Of a DNA stretch of 44,542 nt, positions 36,240-44,326 are shown one piece after another. The stretch lies in IMG/VR virus record IMGVR_UViG_3300045776_000105, positions 1 through 44,542 of that record; one strand, 5' to 3'. The position numbers and the translations under genes were made by a program. The DNA is from a virus. The notes under the pieces are model-generated. The model was given only the letters and a program-made list of their open reading frames with translations, ran no database searches and was not told the origin of the DNA. Each line of letters starts with the position of its first letter. The first letter of the stretch is position 1.

Positions 36240-36291
36240 CTTTCCACGGGCGCGTTTGGGCGCAGCCCTCAGCACAGAAAGGGCTTAAATT

Positions 36292-37206
36292 ATGGCGATC
36301 AACCTTAGTTCAATTAAAGATCTGCTCCTTCCAGGCCTCCGTGGCATAGAAGGCAAGTATGAGATGATACCGTCGCAATACGACCGTATCTTTACGAAAC
36401 ACAATTCCAAGCTTGCCCTAGAACGCACTGCTGAAATGCGCTTCCTGGGTCTTGCGCAGCTGAAGACCGAAGGCGGTCAGACCTCCTTCGACAACGGCGC
36501 CGGCGAACGCTACGTCTATAATCAGGAGCATACGGAAATCGGCCTGGGCTACGCGATGACGCGCAAGGCCATCGATGATAGCTTGTATAAGACCCAATTT
36601 CACCCCTCCAACCTCGGCTTGATCGAAGCCTTCCAGCAGACCAAGGAAATCTACGGCGCCAACATCCTGAACACCGCCACCGTCTACAATTCGGCGATCG
36701 GCGGCGACGGGCAGCCCTTGTCCTCGACCTTGCATCCGATCGACAGCGGCGTTATCGCCAACACGCCCGCCGTCCAGGTGGACCTCAACGAGGCCACGCT
36801 GCTGAACGCCATGATCGCCGTCCGCACCAACTTCCGCGATCAGGCCGGCCTGAAGGTGTTTGCCCGCGCGCGCAAGCTGATCGTGCCGCCGCAGCTTCAG
36901 CCGGTCGCCATCCGTCTCACCAAGACCGAGCTGCGGCCCGGCACCGCCGACAACGATGTAAACGCGATCCTCACCACCGCCGGCGGCTTGCCGGAAGGCT
37001 ACATGGTCAATGACTTCCTGACCTCGGCCTTCGCGTGGTTCCTGCTGACCAACATCGATGGGCTCTCCTACATGGAGCGCATCAAGTTCGAGACGGATAT
37101 GCAAGTGGACTTCGTGACGGATAACCTGCTTGTGAAAGGATATGAGCGGTATAGCTTTGCCTATTACAATTGGAGAGCTATTTTTGTGAATACGCCGACT
37201 AGTTAA
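36292..37206 (+). CDS. Major capsid protein (Mu gpT-like)
   Basis: A 304-residue protein with AAGGG before the ATG. Family pattern: L-L-L-P-G-L-R-G-I-E-G-K-Y, I-F-T-K-H-N-S, E-R-T-A-E-M-R-F-L-G-L-A-Q-L-K-x-E-G-G, F-D-N-G-A-G-E-R-Y, G-L-G-Y-A-M-T-R-K-A-I-D-D and Q-Q-T-K-E-I-Y-G-A-N-I-L-N-T-A. It should be the main shell subunit, HK97-fold, with the co-chaperonin helping to fold it. Both its first 130 and last 75 nt are AT-rich in codon use, next to the two endonuclease genes that flank it. Confidence 0.88.
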   Translation: MAINLSSIKDLLLPGLRGIEGKYEMIPSQYDRIFTKHNSKLALERTAEMRFLGLAQLKTEGGQTSFDNGAGERYVYNQEHTEIGLGYAMTRKAIDDSLYKTQFHPSNLGLIEAFQQTKEIYGANILNTATVYNSAIGGDGQPLSSTLHPIDSGVIANTPAVQVDLNEATLLNAMIAVRTNFRDQAGLKVFARARKLIVPPQLQPVAIRLTKTELRPGTADNDVNAILTTAGGLPEGYMVNDFLTSAFAWFLLTNIDGLSYMERIKFETDMQVDFVTDNLLVKGYERYSFAYYNWRAIFVNTPTS

Positions 37207-37324
37207 CTGTAACAGTATCTTTTACTACTTGGCGTTACTTGGTGAAACAGATATGCAAAATACAGCTTGCATTATTCCGCTAAACAGGTATTTTGACTTT
37301 GCCAACTGCGAAGGAGAACCTGCT

Positions 37325-38017
37325 GTGGCTAAAGAATGCACGCTGACCTATGAAGAACTATCCGCCGTTTTCGGCTATGATCCGGAAACGGGGCGCATCA
37401 CATGGAAAATTCGTACGGGACGCGGTATCCGCCCCGGCGACGAAGCGGGCTGCATCAAAAGCTTGCGCCCCAGCGGTCGAGACGGTGCGGTAAGACAGTA
37501 TCGTTACGTTACCTACGATAATCAGTCCATGACTGGCGCACGACTTGCGTGGTTTCTGGCGCATCGCGAGTGGCCAGACCGGAATGTTCTGAGTGCTGAT
37601 GGCGACGCGTTGAATCTGCGGCTCAAGAATTTGTACCTTGGCGACTACACGTCAGGTGACCGCAACGGGCCACTGGCCGGTAACCGCATGAACAAGCACG
37701 TTCAGCAGGCTTATGGTCTGCGGCGCAATTATGACCTGTCGCTGGAAGAGTATGCTCGGATGCTGCACGCGCAGAATTATGTGTGCGCCATATGTGAGCA
37801 GCCGGAAACTCGTTTGGGCGGCGATGGCAAGCCCGTGTCACTCCATGTTGACCACGACCACAAGACTGATAAGGTGCGTGCACTGCTGTGCTATAAGTGC
37901 AACTCCGCGCTTGGCAGCATGGGCGACGATCCTACTCGGCTTCGAGCTGCCATTCGATACCTTGAGAAGCACGCGGAAGTCGTTCCGTTCGCACCATTTT
38001 CACCGGAGGCCGCATAG
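37325..38017 (+). CDS. Endonuclease VII-type nuclease with degenerate HNH N-terminal domain
   Basis: 230 residues from GTG 37325 (AAGGAG 8 nt upstream); an earlier in-frame TTG/ATG adds 24-32 residues. N-terminal part (about 12-105) looks like an HNH homing domain (G-Y-D-P-E-T-G-R-I-T-W, Y-R-Y-V-T-Y, A-R-L-A-W-F-L) but the D-H dyad is replaced (N-V-L-S-A-D-G-D-A-L-N-L-R-L-K-N-L). C-terminal part is recombination endonuclease VII: C154-A-I-C157, H-V-D-H-D-H-K-T-D (174-182), C189-Y-K-C192-N, with zinc ligands intact. It probably resolves or nicks DNA, and probably homes. Confidence 0.85.
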   Translation: MAKECTLTYEELSAVFGYDPETGRITWKIRTGRGIRPGDEAGCIKSLRPSGRDGAVRQYRYVTYDNQSMTGARLAWFLAHREWPDRNVLSADGDALNLRLKNLYLGDYTSGDRNGPLAGNRMNKHVQQAYGLRRNYDLSLEEYARMLHAQNYVCAICEQPETRLGGDGKPVSLHVDHDHKTDKVRALLCYKCNSALGSMGDDPTRLRAAIRYLEKHAEVVPFAPFSPEAA

Positions 38018-38494
38018 ATGGGTCAGACAACTTTTACCGGGCCGGTGGTGTCGGGCGATCAAGGCCCCGGCACGCCCACGCCCAACCAGGGTTTCGCCGT
38101 CCTGATGCAGCAGATCGTGCTGAACGAGAGCGCGACGGTCGGCGCCACCGCCACCACGTTCTGGCTGCCGCTCGACTCCATCATCAACGCGATCGACGTT
38201 GACGTGCTGACCGCTTTCACCGGCACGACCGCGGTCCTCAATATCGGCACGGCGGCGACGCCCGCGCTCTATGCCGGTCCGATCACGCTGGCCGCCGCCG
38301 GGCGCATCGCCATCACGTACACCGCCGCGCAGTTGGCGGCGATCAACGGCCTCATCGCCGCCAGCGGCTTGCCGACGGCGGCGCCGACGCCGGCGGCGGT
38401 TCAGTTGCAGGTTGTCACCACGGGTGTCCCCACGGCGGCGGGCGTCGCGGCCATCAACTTCAAGTATGTCCAGATCGCGTCATCGTATAGCTAA
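38018..38494 (+). CDS. Putative structural protein
   Basis: 158 residues, starting directly after the preceding stop with GGAGG inside that gene's end. Beta-rich and Ala/Thr/Val-rich: N-Q-G-F-A-V-L-M-Q-Q-I-V-L, A-V-L-N-I-G-T-A-A-T-P-A-L-Y, and a C-terminal Q-L-Q-V-V-T-T-G-V. It follows the capsid gene and may be a head-completion or decoration protein. No catalytic motif. Confidence 0.55.
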   Translation: MGQTTFTGPVVSGDQGPGTPTPNQGFAVLMQQIVLNESATVGATATTFWLPLDSIINAIDVDVLTAFTGTTAVLNIGTAATPALYAGPITLAAAGRIAITYTAAQLAAINGLIAASGLPTAAPTPAAVQLQVVTTGVPTAAGVAAINFKYVQIASSYS

Positions 38495-38506
38495 AGGGGT
38501 TCTGAC

Positions 38507-38908
38507 ATGGCCGGCCATCACGCTTATCACCACACCCATGGCACCGAACACGAGATCGAGCGCCATATCGCCAAGCACCGCAAGGAAGGCGGCGAGGTCG
38601 AGTCTCCGAAGCGCGGCGTCGACGAGGCCGAGGAAGACCTCAAGAAGAAGAACGAAAGATACACGCCCGACGTCAATGTCGAGGACGAGGCTGAAGCCAA
38701 AAAGGCCAAGAAGGGCGGCCGCGTCAAGCGGCGCCGTGGCGGCGAGGTCAAGCACGTCGGCGAAGTCAAGGGCGAGGAACACAAGCACCACGCCGGGCGG
38801 CGCGCGCGCAAGGCGGGTGGCGCGGCCTGCGAGGCCGATCCCTTCACTTCGGCCCGCCACGGCACGCCGGCCACCGGCCGCAAGCTGGAAAAAGAGACGG
38901 AAGGCTGA
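38507..38908 (+). CDS. Basic/acidic low-complexity protein with GG-x-V motifs
   Basis: A 133-residue protein. His-rich start (H-H-A-Y-H-H-T-H-G), then alternating Lys/Glu/Arg: K-E-G-G-E-V, K-G-G-R-V and R-G-G-E-V, A-R-K-A-G-G-A, and acidic stretches (E-E-D-L-K-K-K). It shares G-G-x-V and K-A-G-G with the proteins at 27,893 and 31,012, so it belongs to the same motif-bearing virion group. Probably disordered. Function unknown. Confidence 0.6.
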   Translation: MAGHHAYHHTHGTEHEIERHIAKHRKEGGEVESPKRGVDEAEEDLKKKNERYTPDVNVEDEAEAKKAKKGGRVKRRRGGEVKHVGEVKGEEHKHHAGRRARKAGGAACEADPFTSARHGTPATGRKLEKETEG

Positions 38909-38981
38909 GCCGCCCCACGTTTTCTGTCTTGGGGGGTGTGGCGCGCAAGCCCGCTCCCTTAAATTTTGAAAGGTTCCCGTC

Positions 38982-39635
38982 GTGCAGCCGATCACCCACT
39001 CCGTCGGGCCGCTCGCGGCGGCCAACCCTACCGCCATCGCGTTGTCGCAGGCGCCGGTCGCCGGCAATCTGACGCTGAATGGCGCACTGGTCAATTCCAG
39101 TGGCGTCGCCGTTCTCGACACGCCGCGCACCATTGTGCTCGCCTCGACCGGCAACAATTCCAACACCACGTTCACCATTTACGGCACGGACTGGGCGGGC
39201 GACCTGATCAGCGAATCGCTGGTGGGCGCCGGCGCCGGACTGTCCGTCACTTCGGTGCTGAGCTACGCCACGGTCACCCGCATCGCCAGTTCGGCGGCGT
39301 CCGTCGCCGGTTTGACGGTCGGCACCGGCATCACGGCGCATTCGCAATGGGTGCGGACCGACAGCTGGGCGTCGCCGCAGATTGGCCTGCAGGCGAAAGT
39401 GACGGGGACGGTCAATTTCACGTTGCAGTTTTCCATGGATGACCCCAACAGCCCCACCAATCCCGTGGCGCCGGCCAACATGTACTGGGACAGCACGGGC
39501 AGCCCGTTTGTCGCGGTGGCTGTCGGCGGCACCGCCAATATGCTGGCCGCGCCGACCTGGGGGCGCATCCTGCTGAATTCTGGGACAGGCTCCGTCTCTA
39601 TTACTCTGACGCAATATTCGGACGCCGGCTACTAA
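38982..39635 (+). CDS. Putative structural (tail/head) protein, beta-rich
   Basis: A 217-residue protein from GTG 38982 (GAAAGG upstream). Mostly Ser/Thr/Gly/Ala with repeated strands (N-L-T-L-N-G-A-L-V, A-V-L-D-T-P-R-T-I-V-L-A, T-F-T-I-Y-G-T-D-W). Resembles small beta-sandwich virion proteins. It has no signal peptide, unlike the next three genes. Function is inferred from position. Confidence 0.55.
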   Translation: MQPITHSVGPLAAANPTAIALSQAPVAGNLTLNGALVNSSGVAVLDTPRTIVLASTGNNSNTTFTIYGTDWAGDLISESLVGAGAGLSVTSVLSYATVTRIASSAASVAGLTVGTGITAHSQWVRTDSWASPQIGLQAKVTGTVNFTLQFSMDDPNSPTNPVAPANMYWDSTGSPFVAVAVGGTANMLAAPTWGRILLNSGTGSVSITLTQYSDAGY

Positions 39636-39649
39636 GCAAGGGTGTGAAA

Positions 39650-40219
39650 ATGAAGCGCTTTTTAGCTTTGCTCGTTGGGCTGCTGGTCTGCGGCGCCGCG
39701 CATGCGCAAGTGTTGACGGCCATGGTGGTGGCGTCCTGCGGCACGCCGCCGCAGACGTACAATTCCGGTCTGACCTACCCCATAACGATGGACGTGACCG
39801 GGAAGCTATGCAACGGCGCCAGCGTATTTGGCGCGGTCACGACCAATCTGACGCAGTTGGCCGGCGCCACTCTCGGCGCGCCGTCGAATTACGGCACGTC
39901 GCCGGGCGCGGTGAACGTTCAAGGCGTCAACGCCTTCGTCACCAATTTGCCGACGACTCCCGCCGCGATTTATTCCGGTCAGCAGCTTTCGACGCTCGCC
40001 GCTGCCGCGCTGCCGGCGCGGGCCTTGGTCAACGGCATTGTCATCACGGCTCAGCTCGCCAACACAGGGACCAGTTATATCGGTCCGGCGGGGGTGACAG
40101 CTTCCAATGGCTATCCTTTGGTTGCCGGGCAGTCGATTTCCTATGCGGTCACTAATCTGAACGCAGTCTATGTCATCGGAACGAATACAACCGATGTTAT
40201 CGCCTTTACAGGGAATTAA
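39650..40219 (+). CDS. Secreted-type hypothetical tail-region protein (signal peptide)
   Basis: A 189-residue protein. A clear Sec signal peptide: K-R-F-L-A-L-L-V-G-L-L-V-C-G, cleavage likely after A-H-A. The mature part is Ser/Thr/Ala/Asn-rich, predicted beta structure (N-L-T-Q-L-A-G-A-T-L-G-A-P, Y-P-L-V-A-G-Q-S-I-S-Y-A-V-T). No lipobox. Its function is unknown, and export of a tail-region phage protein is unusual. Confidence 0.6.
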   Translation: MKRFLALLVGLLVCGAAHAQVLTAMVVASCGTPPQTYNSGLTYPITMDVTGKLCNGASVFGAVTTNLTQLAGATLGAPSNYGTSPGAVNVQGVNAFVTNLPTTPAAIYSGQQLSTLAAAALPARALVNGIVITAQLANTGTSYIGPAGVTASNGYPLVAGQSISYAVTNLNAVYVIGTNTTDVIAFTGN

Positions 40220-40222
40220 GCT

Positions 40223-41263
40223 ATGAAGCATTTCTACCTTGCGCTTCTGGCGTTGCTTGTGCCGTGTGCTTTGTCACTTGCCGGAGCGCCGCCGATTCCG
40301 CCGTCGGCTCGGCCTTTTACTAATATTATACTCGTCAATTACGCGCAGTCTCCGTACAAATACGTACCGACGCCGGGCGCGGTCAAAGTCGATGTGCTGA
40401 TTGTCGCCGGCGGCGGTGGCGGCGGCGGCGGTGGTTGGTTGCCGGCTGGAGTATTCAGCAGCGGCGCCGGTGGCGGCGGCGGGGGCTGGTGTTTTAGCTC
40501 CTATCACGCGCTGGCCGCTCATTTTAGCAGCGGCGTGACCGTGACGATCGGCGCGGCCGGCGCGGCCGGAGCGTCTGGACCTTCTTCGTTGACTCCGGGC
40601 GTCGTAGGCGGCAATGGCGGAACGACAACATTTGGCGCGTACGCGGCTGCGTTCGGCGGCGGCGGCGGATTTGGCGGCAACACCGGGTCGACTTATGGCG
40701 GCGGCGGCGGATCGTGTTACGCGGCGGGCGCGGCCGGCACGTCCAGCGCGGGCGGCGCGGCCGGCCTGGGCGGCAGCCCCGGCACGGGACCCTCCACGAC
40801 TTCAGCGGTTGTTACCGTTTATGGCGGCTCGGGCGGCGCGGGACACGACGCCGCCACCACTCCTGGATTGCAGGGCGGCATTGGTTTTGGTCCCGGCGGC
40901 GGTGGTTCGAGTGGCGGCGGCGCCGGCGGCGGCGTCGACATGAACGGGGGCCAGGGCGGCGCGGTGGCGCAGCTTGCTTTCATCGGGGCGACGGGCGGCT
41001 TGGGGGGCAACGCCGGCGGCGGCGGCGTGGGCGGTCTTGGCGGCGCGGGACAAAGCCCGGCGCTCAATCTCGGCTACCCGACAAATGCGTTCTTTGGCGC
41101 CGGCGGCGGCGCCGGCGGCAGCTCGAGGGGAGCCTTGGGCGGCATTGGCGGCGCGGGCGGGGTCTGTGGCGGCGGTGGAGGCGGCGGCGGGACAGGATAC
41201 AGCGGCGGCGGCGCCGGAGGCGCTGGCGGGGCTGGCTGCGCGACGATCGTGGAGTATTTCTGA
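40223..41263 (+). CDS. Glycine-rich adhesin-like tail protein with signal peptide
   Basis: A 346-residue protein. N-terminal signal-like segment (L-A-L-L-A-L-L-V-P-C-A-L-S-L-A then G). Mature start with F-T-N-I-I-L-V-N-Y-A and V-L-I-V-A-G-G-G-G-G-G. The bulk is long Gly runs with G-G-x-G-G-x repeats (polyglycine-II-type bundle, as in T4-type gp38 adhesins), ending C-A-T-I-V-E-Y-F. Probably a receptor-binding tip; it overlaps the next gene's start by one base (TGATG). The signal peptide is at odds with virion assembly in the cytoplasm. Confidence 0.65.
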   Translation: MKHFYLALLALLVPCALSLAGAPPIPPSARPFTNIILVNYAQSPYKYVPTPGAVKVDVLIVAGGGGGGGGGWLPAGVFSSGAGGGGGGWCFSSYHALAAHFSSGVTVTIGAAGAAGASGPSSLTPGVVGGNGGTTTFGAYAAAFGGGGGFGGNTGSTYGGGGGSCYAAGAAGTSSAGGAAGLGGSPGTGPSTTSAVVTVYGGSGGAGHDAATTPGLQGGIGFGPGGGGSSGGGAGGGVDMNGGQGGAVAQLAFIGATGGLGGNAGGGGVGGLGGAGQSPALNLGYPTNAFFGAGGGAGGSSRGALGGIGGAGGVCGGGGGGGGTGYSGGGAGGAGGAGCATIVEYF

Positions 41264-43656
41264 TGCGCTGGCTTCTTGCAGTTCTGCTTCTCGCACTCGG
41301 TCTGGCCGCGCCCGCGGTCGCGCAAACGAATGTGAACTGGGGGCTCCAGACAGGGGCTAACCCACGCAGCCTTTGTGTTTACGACGCCACGCATGTTTGC
41401 GTCACGCTTGGGTTGCTCAATTCGACGTCGCACACGCTGACGTTGACCGGACCCGGCAATTTTTCTTCCCTGCTGGTCAGCGGCGCACCCGTCGCGACGA
41501 CGTCAGGCGCGCTGATCAACGGCGGTTGCGTTTCAGTCAACTCTCTCGGCCAGTTTGTGACAACTGGTCCGCCATGCACGACGGGTGGCGGCGGCGGGAC
41601 CGTCACCACGGCGCTTGCCGGGCAACTTGCTTATTACGTGTCGGCGGGCAACGTCGTTTCAGGCGCAACGACCGGGACGGGCGTGCTGACAGCGCTGTCG
41701 GTCAACACCGGGACGGCGGGCTCCATCCTGACGAACGGCGGCGCGCTTGGAACGCCCTCCAGCGGCGTGGCGACGAACTTGACTGGTTTGCCGATCTCGA
41801 CGGGCGTGTCGGGCTTGGGGTCAGGCGTGGCCGCTGCGCTCGGTAACACGGCCAACGCTAACGGTGGGGCAGTAACTTTGAATGGGTTCCCTACGGTAGG
41901 AGATTGCTTGAAGTGGTCCTCAACCGGCGTACAGGATGCTGGCGGCGCGTGCGCTACAGGGGCCACGCTTTCTGCTGCTATGGACCAAGCACTCGGGTCT
42001 ACGCCGGGGTTTGTCGCGATACGCGGAGCGACAGCTTGGACATCTGTGCAGGGTGCGCAAGCTGAGGACGTTAATGCATCTCAGTTTGCAAACTCGTCTA
42101 GCCTTGCTGCGTACATCAATGCGCTCCCCCCTAATTCAGAAGTTAGTCTTTTACGTGGGACGTATAACGTAAACGCAGATATGGTTATTTCTGCCCCAAA
42201 TATAACAATAAAGTGTTCGCGCGGGGCTGTTTTTAACAAAACTGCCGGGGCTAACATGATGTGGTTAACTGGGGCTTCTCAGACGATTGAGGGTTGTACT
42301 TTCGTAGGTAACGGGTACACAGGGACAGGGCTTATTGTTAGCCTTACGGCGACTGATACTGTTGTTCGTGATGTTACGGTTACTGGCCAGGGTTGTCACG
42401 GTATAAACAACCAGGGGGCGAGAACGCATACTTACAACACAGTTACTAACAATAACGGTTGTGTTGGTTTTGGTAGTGACCGGGCTGTTGATGGAGTTTT
42501 TATCAACCCGGTGTCCATGAACAACAACAATGAGGGCTTTACGATTGATAATCCGGGCGGCGCTCGGAACAAGGTCATCGGTGGTTATCTCTACAACAAT
42601 TGCTTGTCCGGCGGCGTGGGTAATCTCGGAACCGACGCACAGAACGGGGTGGAGATCATCGGGCTTACAGCGATGTCGCCTAGCCCGAACTGCCCTTACA
42701 ATATCGGGGTTCAGAACAACGTTGGCAACACTGTAGGGCTGAGGATCATCGGAGGCCACTTCGGGGGCATCTCGACGGCTGGCGGCTCCGATATACGGCT
42801 CAACACCCAACCTACCTACAGCATCAGCGGGACGCCCTCCACTAGCTCTGGCGGCTCGGGATACGCCGTCAACGACACGATCTACCTTCCCGCTGGTTCG
42901 ACTATCCAGTCGAATTTCGCTAGCGCCTACAAGGTGACATCGGTCGGCGGCGGCGGGGCTGTGACCGGAATTTCCCTTGTGTCCGCGTCTATCCCCTATG
43001 GCAGCAGCATATTGCCAGGCAATCCCGCGCCCTCCAGTACGACTGGCTCAGGCTCGGGCGCGACATTTAATATTTCTTGGGCCGCAACAGGCTCTTATTA
43101 TGGGAACTATTCGTCAAGCATTTCAAACGCTGCGTCCTATTCTTCTGTTGGGGCTGTTAGCATTGTTTCTGGTATTAACAACGGAAACAATTCAATAGAT
43201 ATGGTTGCGTTTGCTGGACCCCTTTCTTTAAACGATACTTCAACACGCTTCTTAGCTGGTGGCGGGGGATACTTCTCAGGCACTGTTTCTTTTGGACCTG
43301 TTCCGATATTCAACGGGTGCTATGGGCCAATGGTAGGCAACGGCGGCTCGGCTGCAACTTGCGGGACCAACACCGTGATTGGCGCATCGGCTAATTACAC
43401 GTTAACAGGAAACCAATGCGGTAAGTTTGTCGAGCTTTTTGGTTCCTCCAGCATCACGCTCACACTCCCGTCTGCCACGCTTAGTGGGTGTATGTTTATT
43501 GTTGACAACAACGCAAGCGTTTCTAACACCGTGGCGACGGTATCCAGCCAATTAATAGCTGGTCCGTTGGGGAGCGGGGCAACCACTAAGTCAATGGTTG
43601 CTAACTCTGCACTTACGTTAATCTCTGATGGGACTTCGTGGTTTGCTAAACAGTGA
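41263..43656 (+). CDS. Tail fibre/spike with beta-helix and signal peptide
   Basis: A 797-residue protein. Signal peptide L-L-A-V-L-L-L-A-L-G-L-A-A-P-A-V-A then Q (residue 21). An N-terminal region with repeat-like G-N-V-V-S-G-A-T-T-G and N-L-T-G-L-P-I. From about residue 290 a right-handed parallel beta-helix-like repeat (I-T-I-K-C-S, Q-T-I-E-G-C-T-F, T-V-V-R-D-V-T-V, N-K-V-I-G-G-Y-L, V-E-I-I-G-L-T), pectate-lyase type. The C-terminal part has G-G-G-G-A-V-T-G. Binds or cuts host polysaccharide by inference. AT-rich codons between about 42,030 and 43,300. Confidence 0.75.
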   Translation: MRWLLAVLLLALGLAAPAVAQTNVNWGLQTGANPRSLCVYDATHVCVTLGLLNSTSHTLTLTGPGNFSSLLVSGAPVATTSGALINGGCVSVNSLGQFVTTGPPCTTGGGGGTVTTALAGQLAYYVSAGNVVSGATTGTGVLTALSVNTGTAGSILTNGGALGTPSSGVATNLTGLPISTGVSGLGSGVAAALGNTANANGGAVTLNGFPTVGDCLKWSSTGVQDAGGACATGATLSAAMDQALGSTPGFVAIRGATAWTSVQGAQAEDVNASQFANSSSLAAYINALPPNSEVSLLRGTYNVNADMVISAPNITIKCSRGAVFNKTAGANMMWLTGASQTIEGCTFVGNGYTGTGLIVSLTATDTVVRDVTVTGQGCHGINNQGARTHTYNTVTNNNGCVGFGSDRAVDGVFINPVSMNNNNEGFTIDNPGGARNKVIGGYLYNNCLSGGVGNLGTDAQNGVEIIGLTAMSPSPNCPYNIGVQNNVGNTVGLRIIGGHFGGISTAGGSDIRLNTQPTYSISGTPSTSSGGSGYAVNDTIYLPAGSTIQSNFASAYKVTSVGGGGAVTGISLVSASIPYGSSILPGNPAPSSTTGSGSGATFNISWAATGSYYGNYSSSISNAASYSSVGAVSIVSGINNGNNSIDMVAFAGPLSLNDTSTRFLAGGGGYFSGTVSFGPVPIFNGCYGPMVGNGGSAATCGTNTVIGASANYTLTGNQCGKFVELFGSSSITLTLPSATLSGCMFIVDNNASVSNTVATVSSQLIAGPLGSGATTKSMVANSALTLISDGTSWFAKQ

Positions 43657-43712
43657 AGAGCAGGTGTTTAATAGGGCGGCGGCGCGGCCAACAAAGGCAC
43701 CAGGAGCTTGCC

Positions 43713-43838
43713 ATGACTCGCGCCATCACTGCCGCCATCGTTCTCGCTGGCCTGATCGCCGCCATCTGGCTCAATTCTGAGCCCCCTGCGCGACCTTACA
43801 TATCGCCGTGGCAGGGCGGCGGCGGGACCATTCCATAG
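43713..43838 (+). CDS. Small membrane protein before the endolysin
   Basis: A 41-residue protein with AGGAG before the ATG. One hydrophobic segment (about 6-19: T-A-A-I-V-L-A-G-L-I-A-A-I-W), then a Pro/Gly tail (P-P-A-R-P-Y-I-S-P-W-Q-G-G-G-G). Position next to the lysozyme makes a holin- or spanin-like role possible, but the sequence alone does not show it. Confidence 0.5.
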   Translation: MTRAITAAIVLAGLIAAIWLNSEPPARPYISPWQGGGGTIP

Positions 43839-43849
43839 GAGCACTTCTC

Positions 43850-44326
43850 ATGCAAAAGAACTTTGTTGCAGGGGTCACGTTCACGCTGAAGTTCGAGGGG
43901 GGTTATGAACCTCCGGGGCGTGGTGATCCGGGCGGCGCGACCAACATGGGTATCACCCTCGCCACCTACCGACTCGACGTCAATCCGCACGCGGGCATTC
44001 CTGAGCTGCGCGCCCTGTCGCGGTCGCAGGCGGCGAGCATCTACAACAAGCATTATTGGGCGACGATCAACGCCGACGCGCTCCCTGGCGGCGTTGACGT
44101 GCTGGCGTTCGACATCGCCGTCAACAGCGGTGTGGGCCGCGCTCGGCAGTTCCTGGCGCAGACAGCAAAACTGCCGAGCGCGGCGCGTGTGCAGACGCTG
44201 CACAATCTTCGAATGGGCTGGTGGAAGCGACTGGCGACGTGGGCGCGCTTCGGCCGGGGCTGGACCACGCGCGAGGTCGCGTGCCGGGCGCTGGCGCTAA
44301 AACTTGCGGGAGCGGGAGAAGTCTGA
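43850..44326 (+). CDS. Endolysin (GH108 lysozyme)
   Basis: A 158-residue protein with GGAG before ATG 43850. GH108 signature: F-E-G-G-Y (Glu16 is the probable catalytic residue), D-P-G-G-A-T-N-M-G-I-T, and W-A-T-I-N-A-D-A-L. Mid region D-I-A-V-N-S-G-V-G-R-A and a C-terminal peptidoglycan-binding-like segment (W-W-K-R-L-A-T-W). It has no signal peptide, so it needs a holin. Cleaves peptidoglycan at lysis. Its TGA overlaps the next ATG. Confidence 0.92.
   Translation: MQKNFVAGVTFTLKFEGGYEPPGRGDPGGATNMGITLATYRLDVNPHAGIPELRALSRSQAASIYNKHYWATINADALPGGVDVLAFDIAVNSGVGRARQFLAQTAKLPSAARVQTLHNLRMGWWKRLATWARFGRGWTTREVACRALALKLAGAGEV

Noticed and set aside
34777-36288. 503-codon plus-strand open frame
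   Set aside because: It is the complement of the 452-residue endonuclease, whose minus-strand frame has repeats and catalytic motifs; the plus-strand translation shows no family pattern.
40714-41262. Upstream extension of the tail-fibre frame (Arg/Gly-rich)
   Set aside because: It reads the glycine-rich adhesin gene in the wrong frame; the fibre starts at 41,263 with a signal peptide in a TGATG overlap.
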